A DNA stretch of 64,000 nucleotides, taken from Propioniciclava soli (GTDB lineage Bacteria > Actinomycetota > Actinomycetes > Propionibacteriales > Propionibacteriaceae). A model generated the notes under the pieces. The model was not told where the DNA came from, did not search any database, and saw only the letters and a list, made by a program, of their open reading frames with translations. Made by a program: the position numbers and the translations under genes. Below, one piece after another: positions 43,510 to 51,521 of this stretch (position 1 is the stretch's first letter; every line of letters starts with the position of its first letter). The stretch spans positions 434,001 through 498,000 of the forward strand of contig NZ_JACYOT010000001.1 in the NCBI RefSeq assembly GCF_014858005.1. The letters are read 5' to 3'.

Positions 43510-43534
43510 CGGGGAACCGTTTGCGTCGACGACC
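43498..43534. other. Perfect 12-bp stem-loop
   Basis: GGTCGTCGACGC (43498-43509) pairs perfectly with GCGTCGACGACC (43523-43534) around a 13-base loop. No T-run follows on either strand. It uses the end of the second direct-repeat unit as its left arm. Confidence 0.8.
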
Positions 43535-43599
43535 AGGTCCTGTGCCAGGTTCTCGACGGGGCGCCCCTCCGATCCCGACCCCCGTCGGCCCGACCCGCC

Positions 43600-43745
43600 C
43601 CCTGTCGTTCGTGTCGCGACCCTGCCCCTGAATGCGCCTCCCTGCCGGGGGGCCCACCCCCCTGCCGTTGCCACGCTAGGGAGGTGCAAGTCGGGCAGGG
43701 TGGCGGTGCCAGTGGCAGGGAGGCGATGGCGACGGCAGGGTGGCG
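43600..43745. repeat. Nested-hairpin repeat element, copy A
   Basis: About 146 bases. Three CCCTGCC-type arms on the left (near 43618, 43635 and 43655) face three GGCAGGG-type arms on the right (near 43694, 43714 and 43733). CGCCTCCCTGCC and GGCAGGGAGGCG pair perfectly over 12 bases. An alternative 13-base pairing joins CCTGCCGTTGCCA to TGGCGACGGCAGG with one wobble. Copy B, 308 bases on, shares about 87% identity by hand count. Confidence 0.85.
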
Positions 43746-43907
43746 GCCCCTGCGGGACGGGGTGCTGGGGCTTGGTCTTGTCAGTTCGGACGTGTCGGCA
43801 CCGGGTGGTCACGGTGGCGCCAAAGCAGGGACGCGACTGGCGGCTGGCGGCGTCCACGGGGGTCGTCGACTCGGCCTCGCGCACTCTGCGGTTGGCCGTC
43901 GCTGCCT

Positions 43908-44053
43908 CCCTGTCGTTGGCGTCGCGACCCTGCCTTTGAATGCGCCTCCCTGCTGGAGGCCCACCCCCCTGCCGTTGCAACGCTAGGGGGGTGGAGGTCG
44001 GGCAGGGTGGCGGTGCGAACGGCGGGGAGGCAATCGCAACGGCAGGGTGGCGA
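43908..44053. repeat. Nested-hairpin repeat element, copy B
   Basis: Same orientation and order of arms as copy A, with a one-base deletion. The stem CCTGCCGTTGC/GCAACGGCAGG is perfect over 11 bases here, while copy A has a G-T wobble at one of the same positions. The CCTCCC/GGGAGG stem is also kept with one wobble. The copy ends about 50 bases before the stop of the PTS fusion gene. Confidence 0.85.
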
Positions 44054-44101
44054 CGCCTCCGGCAGCAACGCGACGCCAGCGGCAGTGTGGCGGCCGTCCG
44101 A

Positions 44102-46465
44102 TTAGGCCAACTCCCCGCGGTGGACGCCTCGAACGGCCTGCTTGACCTCCGGGATTCGCGTCGGGGACGCGCTGAGCTCGGCGACGCCGAGGCGCAGCAG
44201 GGTGGCCGTCTGGGTGGTGTCGCCCGCCAGGTCGCCGCAGACGGCCACGTCGACACCGGGCAGGCCCACGCACGTCAGACGGATCAGTTCCAGCACCGCC
44301 GGGTCGTCCTGGCGGGCCAGGCCGCCGACGTCGGGATCCGTGCGGTCGGCGGCGCCGGCGTACTGCGCCAGGTCGTTGGTGCCGACGCTGGCGAAGTCCA
44401 CGATCCCCGCGAAGTCACCCGCCCGCAGCGCCACGACGGGCACCTCCACCATGATGCCCACCGGCACCGGCCCAGCTCCCAACTCACGCTGCACCGCGTC
44501 GAGGACGCCCCGCGCCCACGTCACGTCGTCGGCCGAGCTCACCATCGGGAACATCACCCGCACGTCCGCGTCGCGCGCCGCCAGCAGTACGGCCCGCAAC
44601 TGCTCGGCGAACACGTCCTCCGCGAGCCGCATCGCCCGGATGCCGCGCAGGGCCATGGCCGGGTTGTCCGGCGTCCCGGTCGGCACGAAGGCCAGCGGCT
44701 TGTCGGCGCCGGCGTCCCACGTCCGGATCGTCACCGGCCGGCCCCCGAGCGCCCGCGCGATCTCCACGTAGGCCGCCGCCTGCTCCTCCGCGGAGGGGGC
44801 GTCCACCCGCGAGGAGAACAGGATCTCCGAGCGCAGCAGCCCCACGCCGTCCGCCCCGAACCGCTCGCTCTCCCGGGCGTCGGCCAACGTCGAGACGTTC
44901 GCCAGCACCGGCACGCGGACGCCGTCGGTCGTCACCGCGTCCTCGTGCGCACGCGCCAGCGCGCGCTGGGCGGTGCGCCGTCGGTGGACGCGCACCTCGG
45001 CCAGCAGCGAGCGGCGCGCCGGGCTCGGGCGGCGCCACAGGTCGCCGGTCACCGGGTCGAATGCCACCTGGTCCCCGTCCCGCAGCGTGGCGGCGTCGCG
45101 CCGGCCGGGCAGCACGGCAATGCCCCGGCCCCGCGCCGTCAGGACGCCGTGGCCGGTGGCCCCGCCGCTGGTCGTGATGACGCCGAGGCAGGTCCGGCGG
45201 TCCAGCCGCAGCGCGGTGGGGGCGTCCAGCTCGTCGACGACCCACACGCGCGGCTCGTCGGGCCCCTCGTCGACCAACGGCCGCTCCATGAGGGCCAGGT
45301 GCAGCAGGCGGCGCAGGCCCCGCAGGTCCTGGGCGCGCTCGCGCAGGAAGGGGTCGCTCAGCGCCTCGAACTCCCGCACCGCCCGCGTCAGCTCGCTGCC
45401 CACCGACTCGACGGCGCTGAACCCCTCCGTGATCCGGGTGACGATCTCGTGGTTGAGCGCCCGGTCGGTCAGCAGGGTGGCCTCCGCGGCGACGATGCCC
45501 GTCGGGTCGCCGCCGGCGGCGAGGTCGGCCAGGAACTCCTTGACCTGGGCCACGGCGGCGAAGAAGCGGTCGAGCTCGTCCTTGGGCGTGCCCGGCACAT
45601 AGCCCTGCAGGGGCGGGCCGGACGAGCGCAGGATCACCTGGCCCACCACGGGCAGGGTGTCCGAGGGGCCCATGGCCTCGGCCGGCGTTCCTGCGGGGGC
45701 GACCCCGGTCACCGGCGCCTGCCGGCGGCTGGCGCTCTCGCCGAAGTCGCGGGCCGAGAGGTCGGCCAGCACCCGGCGGGCCTCCTCGGCCTCGGGGCCG
45801 CTGATGCGCGCCTGCAGCACCTGGCCGCGGCCCACCTGCAGCGCGGTCACCCTGGACAGGCTGGTCGCCCGCGCCGGGCCAGCACCGGTGGTGGCGTTGC
45901 TGAGCAGCACCTCGGCGGCGATGTCGCCCAGCGCCGTCACCACGGTGGCGGCCGGACGCAGGTGCAGGCCCCGCGCGTTGCGGACGGTGGCGCGCCACAC
46001 CAGCGACGTGTCCTTCGGGGTGGGCGCGGGCGTGGTGAGCAGGGGCGGGGCGGGCACGTTGTCGTCCACGTGCGAGCGCTTGGTCTCCACCGCGCGGCGT
46101 GCGGCGGCGTCCGCCTCCTCCAACGACGCCCCCGCGGACGCCGCCGCGACCGCCGCCACGAGCCCCTCCACCAGCGGCGCGGACGTGATCCGCACCTCGG
46201 CGTCGAACGAGGCGGGCAGGAACTCCACGGCGAGCTCGGCGCTCATCAGGGCGCTGCCCAGATCCAGGAAGACGAGGACGCCGTCGCCGCTGTTCGCGGC
46301 CACGATGGCCTTGGTGATCGCCGCGGCGTCCGTGCCGAGGGCCCCGTCCGCGACGCCGGCGGCGACGAGCACGGTGGGTGCGTCGTCGCCCGCCACGCGG
46401 GTCGCGAAGGCGACGGCGGCGGTGGCCAACTCCCGGGAGTGGCAGACGACGACGATGCCCATCAT
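44102..46465 (-). CDS. PTS EIIA(Man)-HPr-Enzyme I fusion (DhaM-like, with full Enzyme I)
   Basis: 787 residues from ATG 46465, overlapping the lacI stop (ATGA). Domain 1 (about 1-130) is a mannose-family EIIA with phospho-His9 in VVCHSRELA. Domain 2 (about 150-240) is HPr, with the active His in RNARGLHLRPAATVV. The remainder is Enzyme I: phospho-His in TTSGGATGHGVLTARG, and the PEP-binding domain with VGTNDLAQYAGAADR and VCGDLAGD. E. coli DhaM has the first two domains and a shortened EI; here EI looks complete, so the protein could take phosphate directly from PEP. No dhaK or dhaL is in the window. The partner is unknown: dihydroxyacetone kinase, or a regulatory role for the neighbouring sugar operon. 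Confidence 0.88.
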   Translation of the reverse strand: MMGIVVVCHSRELATAAVAFATRVAGDDAPTVLVAAGVADGALGTDAAAITKAIVAANSGDGVLVFLDLGSALMSAELAVEFLPASFDAEVRITSAPLVEGLVAAVAAASAGASLEEADAAARRAVETKRSHVDDNVPAPPLLTTPAPTPKDTSLVWRATVRNARGLHLRPAATVVTALGDIAAEVLLSNATTGAGPARATSLSRVTALQVGRGQVLQARISGPEAEEARRVLADLSARDFGESASRRQAPVTGVAPAGTPAEAMGPSDTLPVVGQVILRSSGPPLQGYVPGTPKDELDRFFAAVAQVKEFLADLAAGGDPTGIVAAEATLLTDRALNHEIVTRITEGFSAVESVGSELTRAVREFEALSDPFLRERAQDLRGLRRLLHLALMERPLVDEGPDEPRVWVVDELDAPTALRLDRRTCLGVITTSGGATGHGVLTARGRGIAVLPGRRDAATLRDGDQVAFDPVTGDLWRRPSPARRSLLAEVRVHRRRTAQRALARAHEDAVTTDGVRVPVLANVSTLADARESERFGADGVGLLRSEILFSSRVDAPSAEEQAAAYVEIARALGGRPVTIRTWDAGADKPLAFVPTGTPDNPAMALRGIRAMRLAEDVFAEQLRAVLLAARDADVRVMFPMVSSADDVTWARGVLDAVQRELGAGPVPVGIMVEVPVVALRAGDFAGIVDFASVGTNDLAQYAGAADRTDPDVGGLARQDDPAVLELIRLTCVGLPGVDVAVCGDLAGDTTQTATLLRLGVAELSASPTRIPEVKQAVRGVHRGELA

Positions 46466-47451
46466 GGCGCGGGTGCCGTCGATCGCCGGATGATCAGGTC
46501 GGGGTGGAAGAGCACCTCGGTCGTGTCGAGCGGGGTGCCGTCCATCGCCCGCAGCAGCGCGGCGACGGCGGCCGAGGTGATCGCCCCCACGGGCTGGCGG
46601 ACGGTCGTCAGCGCCGGCTCGGTGAACGCCATCAGGGGGCTGTCGTCGAACCCGACCACCGACAGGTCCTCGGGCACGCCCAGGCCCCGGACGCGCGCCT
46701 CGCGGACGGCGCCGAGCGCCATGAGGTCGGAGCCGCACACGATCGCCGTGTGGCCGGACGCCACGAGCCGCCCGGTGGCCACCTGGCCCCCCTCGGCGGT
46801 GAACTGCGTCATCGCCACGGAGTCGGCGCCGAAGCCCAACGCCCGGAACGCGGCCACCTTGCGCCGCGCGGGCAGGAAGCGGTCGGGCCCCACTGCGAGG
46901 CCGATGCGGGTGTGGCCCAGCGAGCGCAGGTGCGCCACGGACGACGCCACTGCCTCGGCGTCCGAGCACGAGAAGAAGCCTGCCTCGAGCTGTTCGCTGG
47001 GGGAGTTGATGAAAACGGTGGGGATGCCGGCCTCCAGCACCCGCTCGTACGGCTCCACCGGCAACGTGTTGTTCGCGGGCATGCCCGAGATGGAGATGAT
47101 GCCCGCGATGTCCATGGTCAGCAGGGTCTCGAGGTGCTGTTCCTCGCTGGTGCCGCTCGGCCCGGCCGGGCAGACGAAGTTCGGCACGCCCGCGGAGTAG
47201 AGCAGGGTGTCGGCCATCTCGGCGAAGGCCGCGAAGGACGGATTGGAGAGTTCCCCGGTCATGATGGCCACGGGCCCCGGCCGCCGGGTGGGCCGCTCGA
47301 GGGGGTAGTGCAGGGCGGCCGCCGCCGCGTGCACCGCGTCCCGGGTGTCGCTGCGGACGCCGGGCTTGCCGTTGAGCACGCGGGAGACGGTGGCCGTCGA
47401 GACGCCCGCGGCGTGCGCGAGATCCACCAAGCGTGCCTTGGCGTGGTTCAT
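46462..47451 (-). CDS. LacI-family transcriptional repressor
   Basis: 329 residues from ATG 47451, with GGAGGGAGGG upstream. The LacI headpiece is ARLVDLAHAAGVSTATVSRVLNGKPGVRSDTRDAVHAAAAALHY (residues about 6-49). The periplasmic-binding-like effector domain follows (VAIMTGELSNPSF, VVGFDDSPLMAFTEPALTTVRQP). It is divergent from the malEFG-like genes, so it probably represses them in response to an alpha-glucoside. It is co-transcribed with the EIIA-HPr-EI fusion, an unusual pairing that suggests a link between phosphotransfer and this sugar locus. Confidence 0.92.
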   Translation of the reverse strand: MNHAKARLVDLAHAAGVSTATVSRVLNGKPGVRSDTRDAVHAAAAALHYPLERPTRRPGPVAIMTGELSNPSFAAFAEMADTLLYSAGVPNFVCPAGPSGTSEEQHLETLLTMDIAGIISISGMPANNTLPVEPYERVLEAGIPTVFINSPSEQLEAGFFSCSDAEAVASSVAHLRSLGHTRIGLAVGPDRFLPARRKVAAFRALGFGADSVAMTQFTAEGGQVATGRLVASGHTAIVCGSDLMALGAVREARVRGLGVPEDLSVVGFDDSPLMAFTEPALTTVRQPVGAITSAAVAALLRAMDGTPLDTTEVLFHPDLIIRRSTAPAP

Positions 47452-47554
47452 CTGGACGTGCCCTCCCTCCGCGTCGTTGACGGAACGTTGCGAGTCTAGT
47501 GCAAAGTTTTTGGTCCGCTTCCACCGTCGGAAGTCACGACGCTCCGCATGAACT

Positions 47555-47568
47555 GTGGCAGCTGCCAC
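47555..47568. promoter_or_regulatory. Perfect 14-bp palindrome in the lacI-malE intergenic region
   Basis: GTGGCAGCTGCCAC lies between the divergent lacI and malE-like genes. It may be a regulator site; its protein is unknown. Confidence 0.35.
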
Positions 47569-47589
47569 CCGCCGGAACCAGCCTCGTTA

Positions 47590-47603
47590 TGAAAGCGTTA
47601 CGA
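47590..47603. promoter_or_regulatory. LacI/CcpA-type operator candidate
   Basis: TGAAAGCGTTACGA matches TGNNANCGNTNNCA at all but one defined position. It lies 31 bases upstream of the predicted malE -10 box, within reach of the adjacent LacI-type protein. Confidence 0.45.
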
Positions 47604-47614
47604 AGATTTGGCGG

Positions 47615-47648
47615 CTGCTTGCAGAAAGTGGGCTACTCTGCTTGCAGA
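47615..47648. promoter_or_regulatory. Two direct CTGCTTGCAGA motifs at the malE promoter
   Basis: CTGCTTGCAGA occurs at 47615-47625 and 47638-47648, 23 bases apart, about two helical turns. Each contains CTTGCAG, a motif I recall being reported near malE of Streptomyces under MalR control (from memory). The second copy overlaps the predicted -10 box TACTCT (47634-47639). Confidence 0.55.
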
Positions 47649-47690
47649 CAGGGGCGCGCAGAGGAGCAGCCCCCCATCAAGGAGATACAG

Positions 47691-48923
47691 ATGCGCAAGA
47701 GCATTGTTGCAGCGCTCGTCGCGGGCATGAGCCTCACCCTGGCTGCCTGCGGTGGCGGTACCGCCACCACCACGCCCGCGCCGGGCGGAGCCGACACCAC
47801 GGCTGCTGCTCCGGCGGACGCCGGCACCCTGACGGTCTGGGTCGACGAGACCCGCATCGACGCGTTCACCGAGCTGGGTGCCGATTTCCAGGCCACCAGC
47901 GGGGTGTCGCTCGACCTCGTCCAGAAGCCGACCGGCGACATCAAGACCGACTTCATCGCCCAGGCCCCGACCGGCGAGGGCCCCGACCTGATCGTCACCG
48001 CGCACGACGCGACGGGTGACCTCGTGAGCAACGGCGTCGTGGCCCCGGTGGAGCTGGGCAACGTCATCGACGGCCTCTCGGATGCGTCGAAGGCCGCGTT
48101 CACGTGGGACGGCCAGCTGTATGGCGTCCCCTACGCCATCGAGAACATCGGCCTCGTGCGCAACAACGCCCTGGTGCAGGACACCCCGGCCACGTTCGAC
48201 GAGCTCGTGACGCAGGGCAAGGGCGCGGGCACGCAGTTCCCGATCGTGATCCAGCAGGGTGACGGCGGCGACGCCTACCACCTGTACCCGCTGCAGACCT
48301 CCTTCGGGGCGCCGGTGTTCACCAGCTCCAACGGCGAGTACACCACCGAGCTCGGCATGGAGGGCCCGGAGGGCCAGGCGTTCGCCACCTACCTCCGCAA
48401 GCTCGCCGACGAGGGCGCGCTGAACGCCAACATCGGCGGCGACCAGGCCAAGCAGGCCTTCCTCGACGGCCAGTCGCCCTACATCGTGACGGGCCCCTGG
48501 TGGACCAGCGACTTCGTCGACGCCGGCCTCGACATCACCGTGCTGCCGATCCCGTCGGCCGGTGGCCAGCCGTCCGCGCCGTTCCTCGGCGTCCAGGGCG
48601 TCTACCTGTCCTCGCACTCGGAGAACGCGCTGCTCGCCAACCAGTTCCTCGACTACATGACGTCGGAGGACGCCCAGACCAAGCTCTACGAGCTGGGTGG
48701 CCGGACGCCGGCCAACACCGCCGCGGCCGAGGCCATCGACGACCCGATCATCGCCGGTTTCGCCGAGGCGGGCGCCGACGGTGAGCCGATGCCGGCCATC
48801 CCCGAGATGGCCGCCGTGTGGAACTTCTGGGGTGCCACCGAGGTCAGCATCATCAACGGCCAGGCCGCCGATCCCGCGGCCGCGTGGCAGGAGATGAACA
48901 ACAACATCAAGGCCGCCTTCTGA
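47691..48923 (+). CDS. malE: Maltose/maltodextrin-type ABC importer, binding lipoprotein
   Basis: 410 residues from ATG 47691, with AAGGAG eight bases upstream. The signal peptide ends in lipobox LAAC (Cys20), followed by a threonine/alanine-rich linker. The fold is MalE-like: LTVWVDETRIDAFTELGADF, GKGAGTQFPIVIQ, and TGPWWTSDF near the ligand-binding cleft. It sits beside MalF-like and MalG-like permeases and opposite a LacI regulator, so an alpha-glucoside such as maltose is the likely ligand. The symbol rests on family and context. Confidence 0.88.
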   Translation: MRKSIVAALVAGMSLTLAACGGGTATTTPAPGGADTTAAAPADAGTLTVWVDETRIDAFTELGADFQATSGVSLDLVQKPTGDIKTDFIAQAPTGEGPDLIVTAHDATGDLVSNGVVAPVELGNVIDGLSDASKAAFTWDGQLYGVPYAIENIGLVRNNALVQDTPATFDELVTQGKGAGTQFPIVIQQGDGGDAYHLYPLQTSFGAPVFTSSNGEYTTELGMEGPEGQAFATYLRKLADEGALNANIGGDQAKQAFLDGQSPYIVTGPWWTSDFVDAGLDITVLPIPSAGGQPSAPFLGVQGVYLSSHSENALLANQFLDYMTSEDAQTKLYELGGRTPANTAAAEAIDDPIIAGFAEAGADGEPMPAIPEMAAVWNFWGATEVSIINGQAADPAAAWQEMNNNIKAAF

Positions 48924-48943
48924 GTCCGTCTCGCAGGTGACCT

Positions 48944-48984
48944 GACGACGCGGGGTGGTGCTGCAAGCGCCACCCCGCGTCGTC
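48944..48984. other. 15-bp perfect stem-loop between malE and malF
   Basis: GACGACGCGGGGTGG (48944-48958) pairs with CCACCCCGCGTCGTC (48970-48984) around an 11-base loop. No T-run follows, so it is better read as an mRNA-stabilising or partial-termination element that keeps the binding protein more abundant than the permeases. The loop contains CTGCAAG, the reverse complement of the promoter motif CTTGCAG. Confidence 0.8.
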
Positions 48985-49023
48985 TCACACCCGCAGCGGA
49001 CACCCGGCCCGAAAGGATCCGTC

Positions 49024-50622
49024 GTGAGCACCGACACCCAGCCTCCCGAGGCGCCGCCGACGTCGACGTCGGCCCCCCAGCTCTCCCACGCCCGCGACCT
49101 CTCGCGGCCCGGCTTCTACGTGAAGCTGGTGCTGATGATGCTCGTGAACGCCTTTGGGCTCTACGGCATCATGGCCGCGTTCGGCCAGGAGCAGTGGGTC
49201 ATTCTCGCCGTTCTCGTGGTGACGCTCGTCGTCGCCGACTACGTGTACTTCTCCAAGCGCAGCATCCCGGCCAAGTACCTGATGCCCGGCCTGGTGTTCC
49301 TGCTGGTCTACCAGATCTACGTCATGGCCAACACGGCCGTGGTCGCCTTCACCAACTACGGCGACGGGCACAACGACCTCAAGGGCCCGGCCATCACGCA
49401 GATCCTCAAGACCTCCGACCGTCGGCTCGACGGCACCCCCACGTACCCCGTCACCGTGGTGGACGTGAACGGCTCCCTCGGCTTCGCCGTGGTGGAGGAC
49501 GACGAGGTGCTCGTCGGCACCCAGGAGGATCCGCTCGAGCCGGTCACCGGCGCGGTGGAGTCCGGCGGCCGGGTCACGCAGGTGCCGGGGGCGTCCGTGC
49601 TGCCGCTCGCCGAGATCCAGCAGCGGCAGAACGAGGTGCTCGACCTGCGCGTCAGTGTCTCCGACGACCCGGACGACGGCTGGCTGCGCACCGACAACGG
49701 CACCATGGCCTACCAGGCGCGCTCGGTGCTGCGCTACGACGAGGCAGCCGACACGTTCACGGCCGAGAATGGCACGGTCTACACCGCCGACCCGGCCCAG
49801 GGCCTGTACGTCGCGCCGGACGGCACGTCGCTCAGCCCCGGTTGGCGGGTGTTCGTCGGCACCGACAACTTCACGCGGATGTTCACCGACAGCCGGCTGC
49901 AGGGCCCGTTCCTGTCCATCCTGCTGTGGACGTTCGCGTTCGCCATCCTCAGCGTGCTCACCACGTTCGCGCTGGGGCTGCTGCTCGCGGTCGTGTTCAA
50001 CGACGAACGGGTGAAGGGACGCCGCTTTTACCGGGCCATGTTCATCCTGCCGTACGCCTTCCCGGGTTTCCTCGCCGCGCTGGTGTGGAAGGGCATGCTG
50101 AACCAGAACTTCGGCATCATCAACCAGACGTTGCTGAACGGCGCCACCATCAACTGGCTGGGCGACGGCACGCTGGCGAAGCTCAGCATCCTCGGCGTCA
50201 ACCTCTGGTTGGGCTTCCCGTACATGTTCCTGATCTGCACCGGCGCGCTCCAGTCGATCCCCGGTGAGCTCACCGAGGCCGGCATCATGGACGGCGCCGG
50301 GCCGTGGCGGCGGTTCTGGAACCTGACGCTGCCGCTGCTCATGGTCTCGGTGGCGCCGCTGCTGATCGCCAGCTTCGCGTTCAACTTCAACAACTTCTCG
50401 CTGATCTACATGTTGACCGGCGGCGGGCCGAACTATCCGGGCGCCCCGCTCATCATCGGTGAGACCGACATCCTCATCTCGATGGTCTACTCCGTGGCCT
50501 TCGAGTCGGGGGTCCGGCAGTTCGGCCTCGCCAGCGCCTTGTCGATCCTGATCTTCGTCGTGGTCGGCTTCATCTCGTGGTTGGGCTTCCGCCAGACCCG
50601 CAAGCTCGAGGAGATCATCTGA
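49024..50622 (+). CDS. malF: Maltose-type ABC importer permease with large periplasmic insertion
   Basis: 532 residues from GTG 49024, with AAAGGAT upstream. Three N-terminal helices (about residues 28-125) are followed by an extracellular domain of roughly 170 residues, the counterpart of the E. coli MalF P2 loop, and then five helices. The EAA loop reads GELTEAGIMDGAGPWRRFWNLTLPLL. The P2-like loop, which in E. coli contacts MalE, supports assignment as a true MalF-type subunit, unlike the short permease at 6679-7557. Its stop overlaps the next start by one base (TGATG). Confidence 0.9.
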   Translation: MSTDTQPPEAPPTSTSAPQLSHARDLSRPGFYVKLVLMMLVNAFGLYGIMAAFGQEQWVILAVLVVTLVVADYVYFSKRSIPAKYLMPGLVFLLVYQIYVMANTAVVAFTNYGDGHNDLKGPAITQILKTSDRRLDGTPTYPVTVVDVNGSLGFAVVEDDEVLVGTQEDPLEPVTGAVESGGRVTQVPGASVLPLAEIQQRQNEVLDLRVSVSDDPDDGWLRTDNGTMAYQARSVLRYDEAADTFTAENGTVYTADPAQGLYVAPDGTSLSPGWRVFVGTDNFTRMFTDSRLQGPFLSILLWTFAFAILSVLTTFALGLLLAVVFNDERVKGRRFYRAMFILPYAFPGFLAALVWKGMLNQNFGIINQTLLNGATINWLGDGTLAKLSILGVNLWLGFPYMFLICTGALQSIPGELTEAGIMDGAGPWRRFWNLTLPLLMVSVAPLLIASFAFNFNNFSLIYMLTGGGPNYPGAPLIIGETDILISMVYSVAFESGVRQFGLASALSILIFVVVGFISWLGFRQTRKLEEII

Positions 50623-51521
50623 TGAGCACCGTCGCCAAGATCGAACTCGACAACGCCAACGACACCCGGCTGCGGGGCGTCCGCTGGTGGAAGGAGGTCG
50701 GCTGGAAGCACCTGTTCGCGATCGCCATGATCGCCTACTGCGTCTTCCCGATCCTCTACGTCCTCTCCGCGGCGCTGAACCCCGGTGGCACGCTGACCGG
50801 TTCCACCCGGTTGTTCACCGCGGTCTCGCTGCAGAACTTCACCGAGTTGTTCACCAACACGAACTTCCCGCGGTGGATCCTGAACAGCTTCATTGTGTCG
50901 ACCGTCACCGCCGTGGGCACCGTCATCATGGGCGCGGCTGCGGCGTACGCCTTCAGCCGATTCCGGTTCGTCGGACGCCGCGGCGGCCTGACGGCGCTGC
51001 TCATCATCCAGATGTTCCCCCAGATGCTGGCGTTCATCGCCATCTTCCTGCTGCTGTTGACGCTGCGCGACATCTACCCCTTCCTCGGGTTGGAGTCGCT
51101 GTTCGGCCTCATCGCCGTGTACCTCGGCGGGGCCCTGGGGGCGAACACGTTCCTGATGTACGGCTTCTTCAACACCATTCCGGCCGAGCTGGACGAGGCC
51201 GCCAAGATCGACGGCGCCACGCACGCCCAGATCTTCTGGGGCATGATCATGCGCCTGGTCACGCCCATCCTGGCCGTGGTGGGGCTGTTGTCGTTCGTCG
51301 GCACCTACGGTGAGTTCATCCTGGCCCGCATCGTGCTGGCCCGGCCCGAGAACTACACCCTGGCGGTGGGCCTGTACGTGTGGGGCTCCGACGAGCGCAA
51401 CGCCCCGTGGGGCCTGTTCGCCGCCGGCGCCGTCGTGGCCGCCGTGCCGATCATCCTGCTGTTCATGTACCTGCAGAAGTACATCGTCTCCGGCCTGACC
51501 GCCGGCGGCGTGAAGGGCTGA
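50622..51521 (+). CDS. malG: Maltose-type ABC importer permease, second subunit
   Basis: 299 residues from ATG 50622, with GAGGAG upstream. Six helices with EAA loop AELDEAAKIDGATHAQIFWGMIMRLV. The C terminus YIVSGLTAGGVKG matches MalG, whose tail enters the ATPase Q-loop region. No ATPase gene follows; the next gene, zwf, is convergent and starts one base after the stop on the other strand. A shared ATPase is therefore expected. Confidence 0.92.
   Translation: MSTVAKIELDNANDTRLRGVRWWKEVGWKHLFAIAMIAYCVFPILYVLSAALNPGGTLTGSTRLFTAVSLQNFTELFTNTNFPRWILNSFIVSTVTAVGTVIMGAAAAYAFSRFRFVGRRGGLTALLIIQMFPQMLAFIAIFLLLLTLRDIYPFLGLESLFGLIAVYLGGALGANTFLMYGFFNTIPAELDEAAKIDGATHAQIFWGMIMRLVTPILAVVGLLSFVGTYGEFILARIVLARPENYTLAVGLYVWGSDERNAPWGLFAAGAVVAAVPIILLFMYLQKYIVSGLTAGGVKG

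Larger units (their letters stand above)
43336..44101. other. 766-base non-coding region rich in direct and inverted repeats
   Basis: No credible coding frame was found: the open frames are proline/arginine-rich repeat translations without a ribosome site. The region holds a 52-base direct repeat pair with a stem-loop (43422-43534) and two copies of a nested-hairpin element (43600-43745 and 43908-44053). A partial echo of CCTGCC/GGCAG motifs continues to about 44095, up to the stop of the PTS fusion gene. It has no terminal repeats or transposase suggestive of an insertion sequence. Confidence 0.8.

Noticed and set aside
43422-43534. Possible CRISPR-like repeat-spacer unit
   Set aside because: Only two good units with a 23-base gap, and no cas genes in the window.
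43402-44256. Minus-strand frames in the repeat region with proline/arginine/threonine-rich products
   Set aside because: They translate the repeats, have no ribosome site, and the products show no domain. Treated as non-coding.
43940-47200. Long plus-strand open frame opposite the PTS fusion and lacI
   Set aside because: Antisense to clear EIIA/HPr/EI and LacI domains, with no motif of its own.
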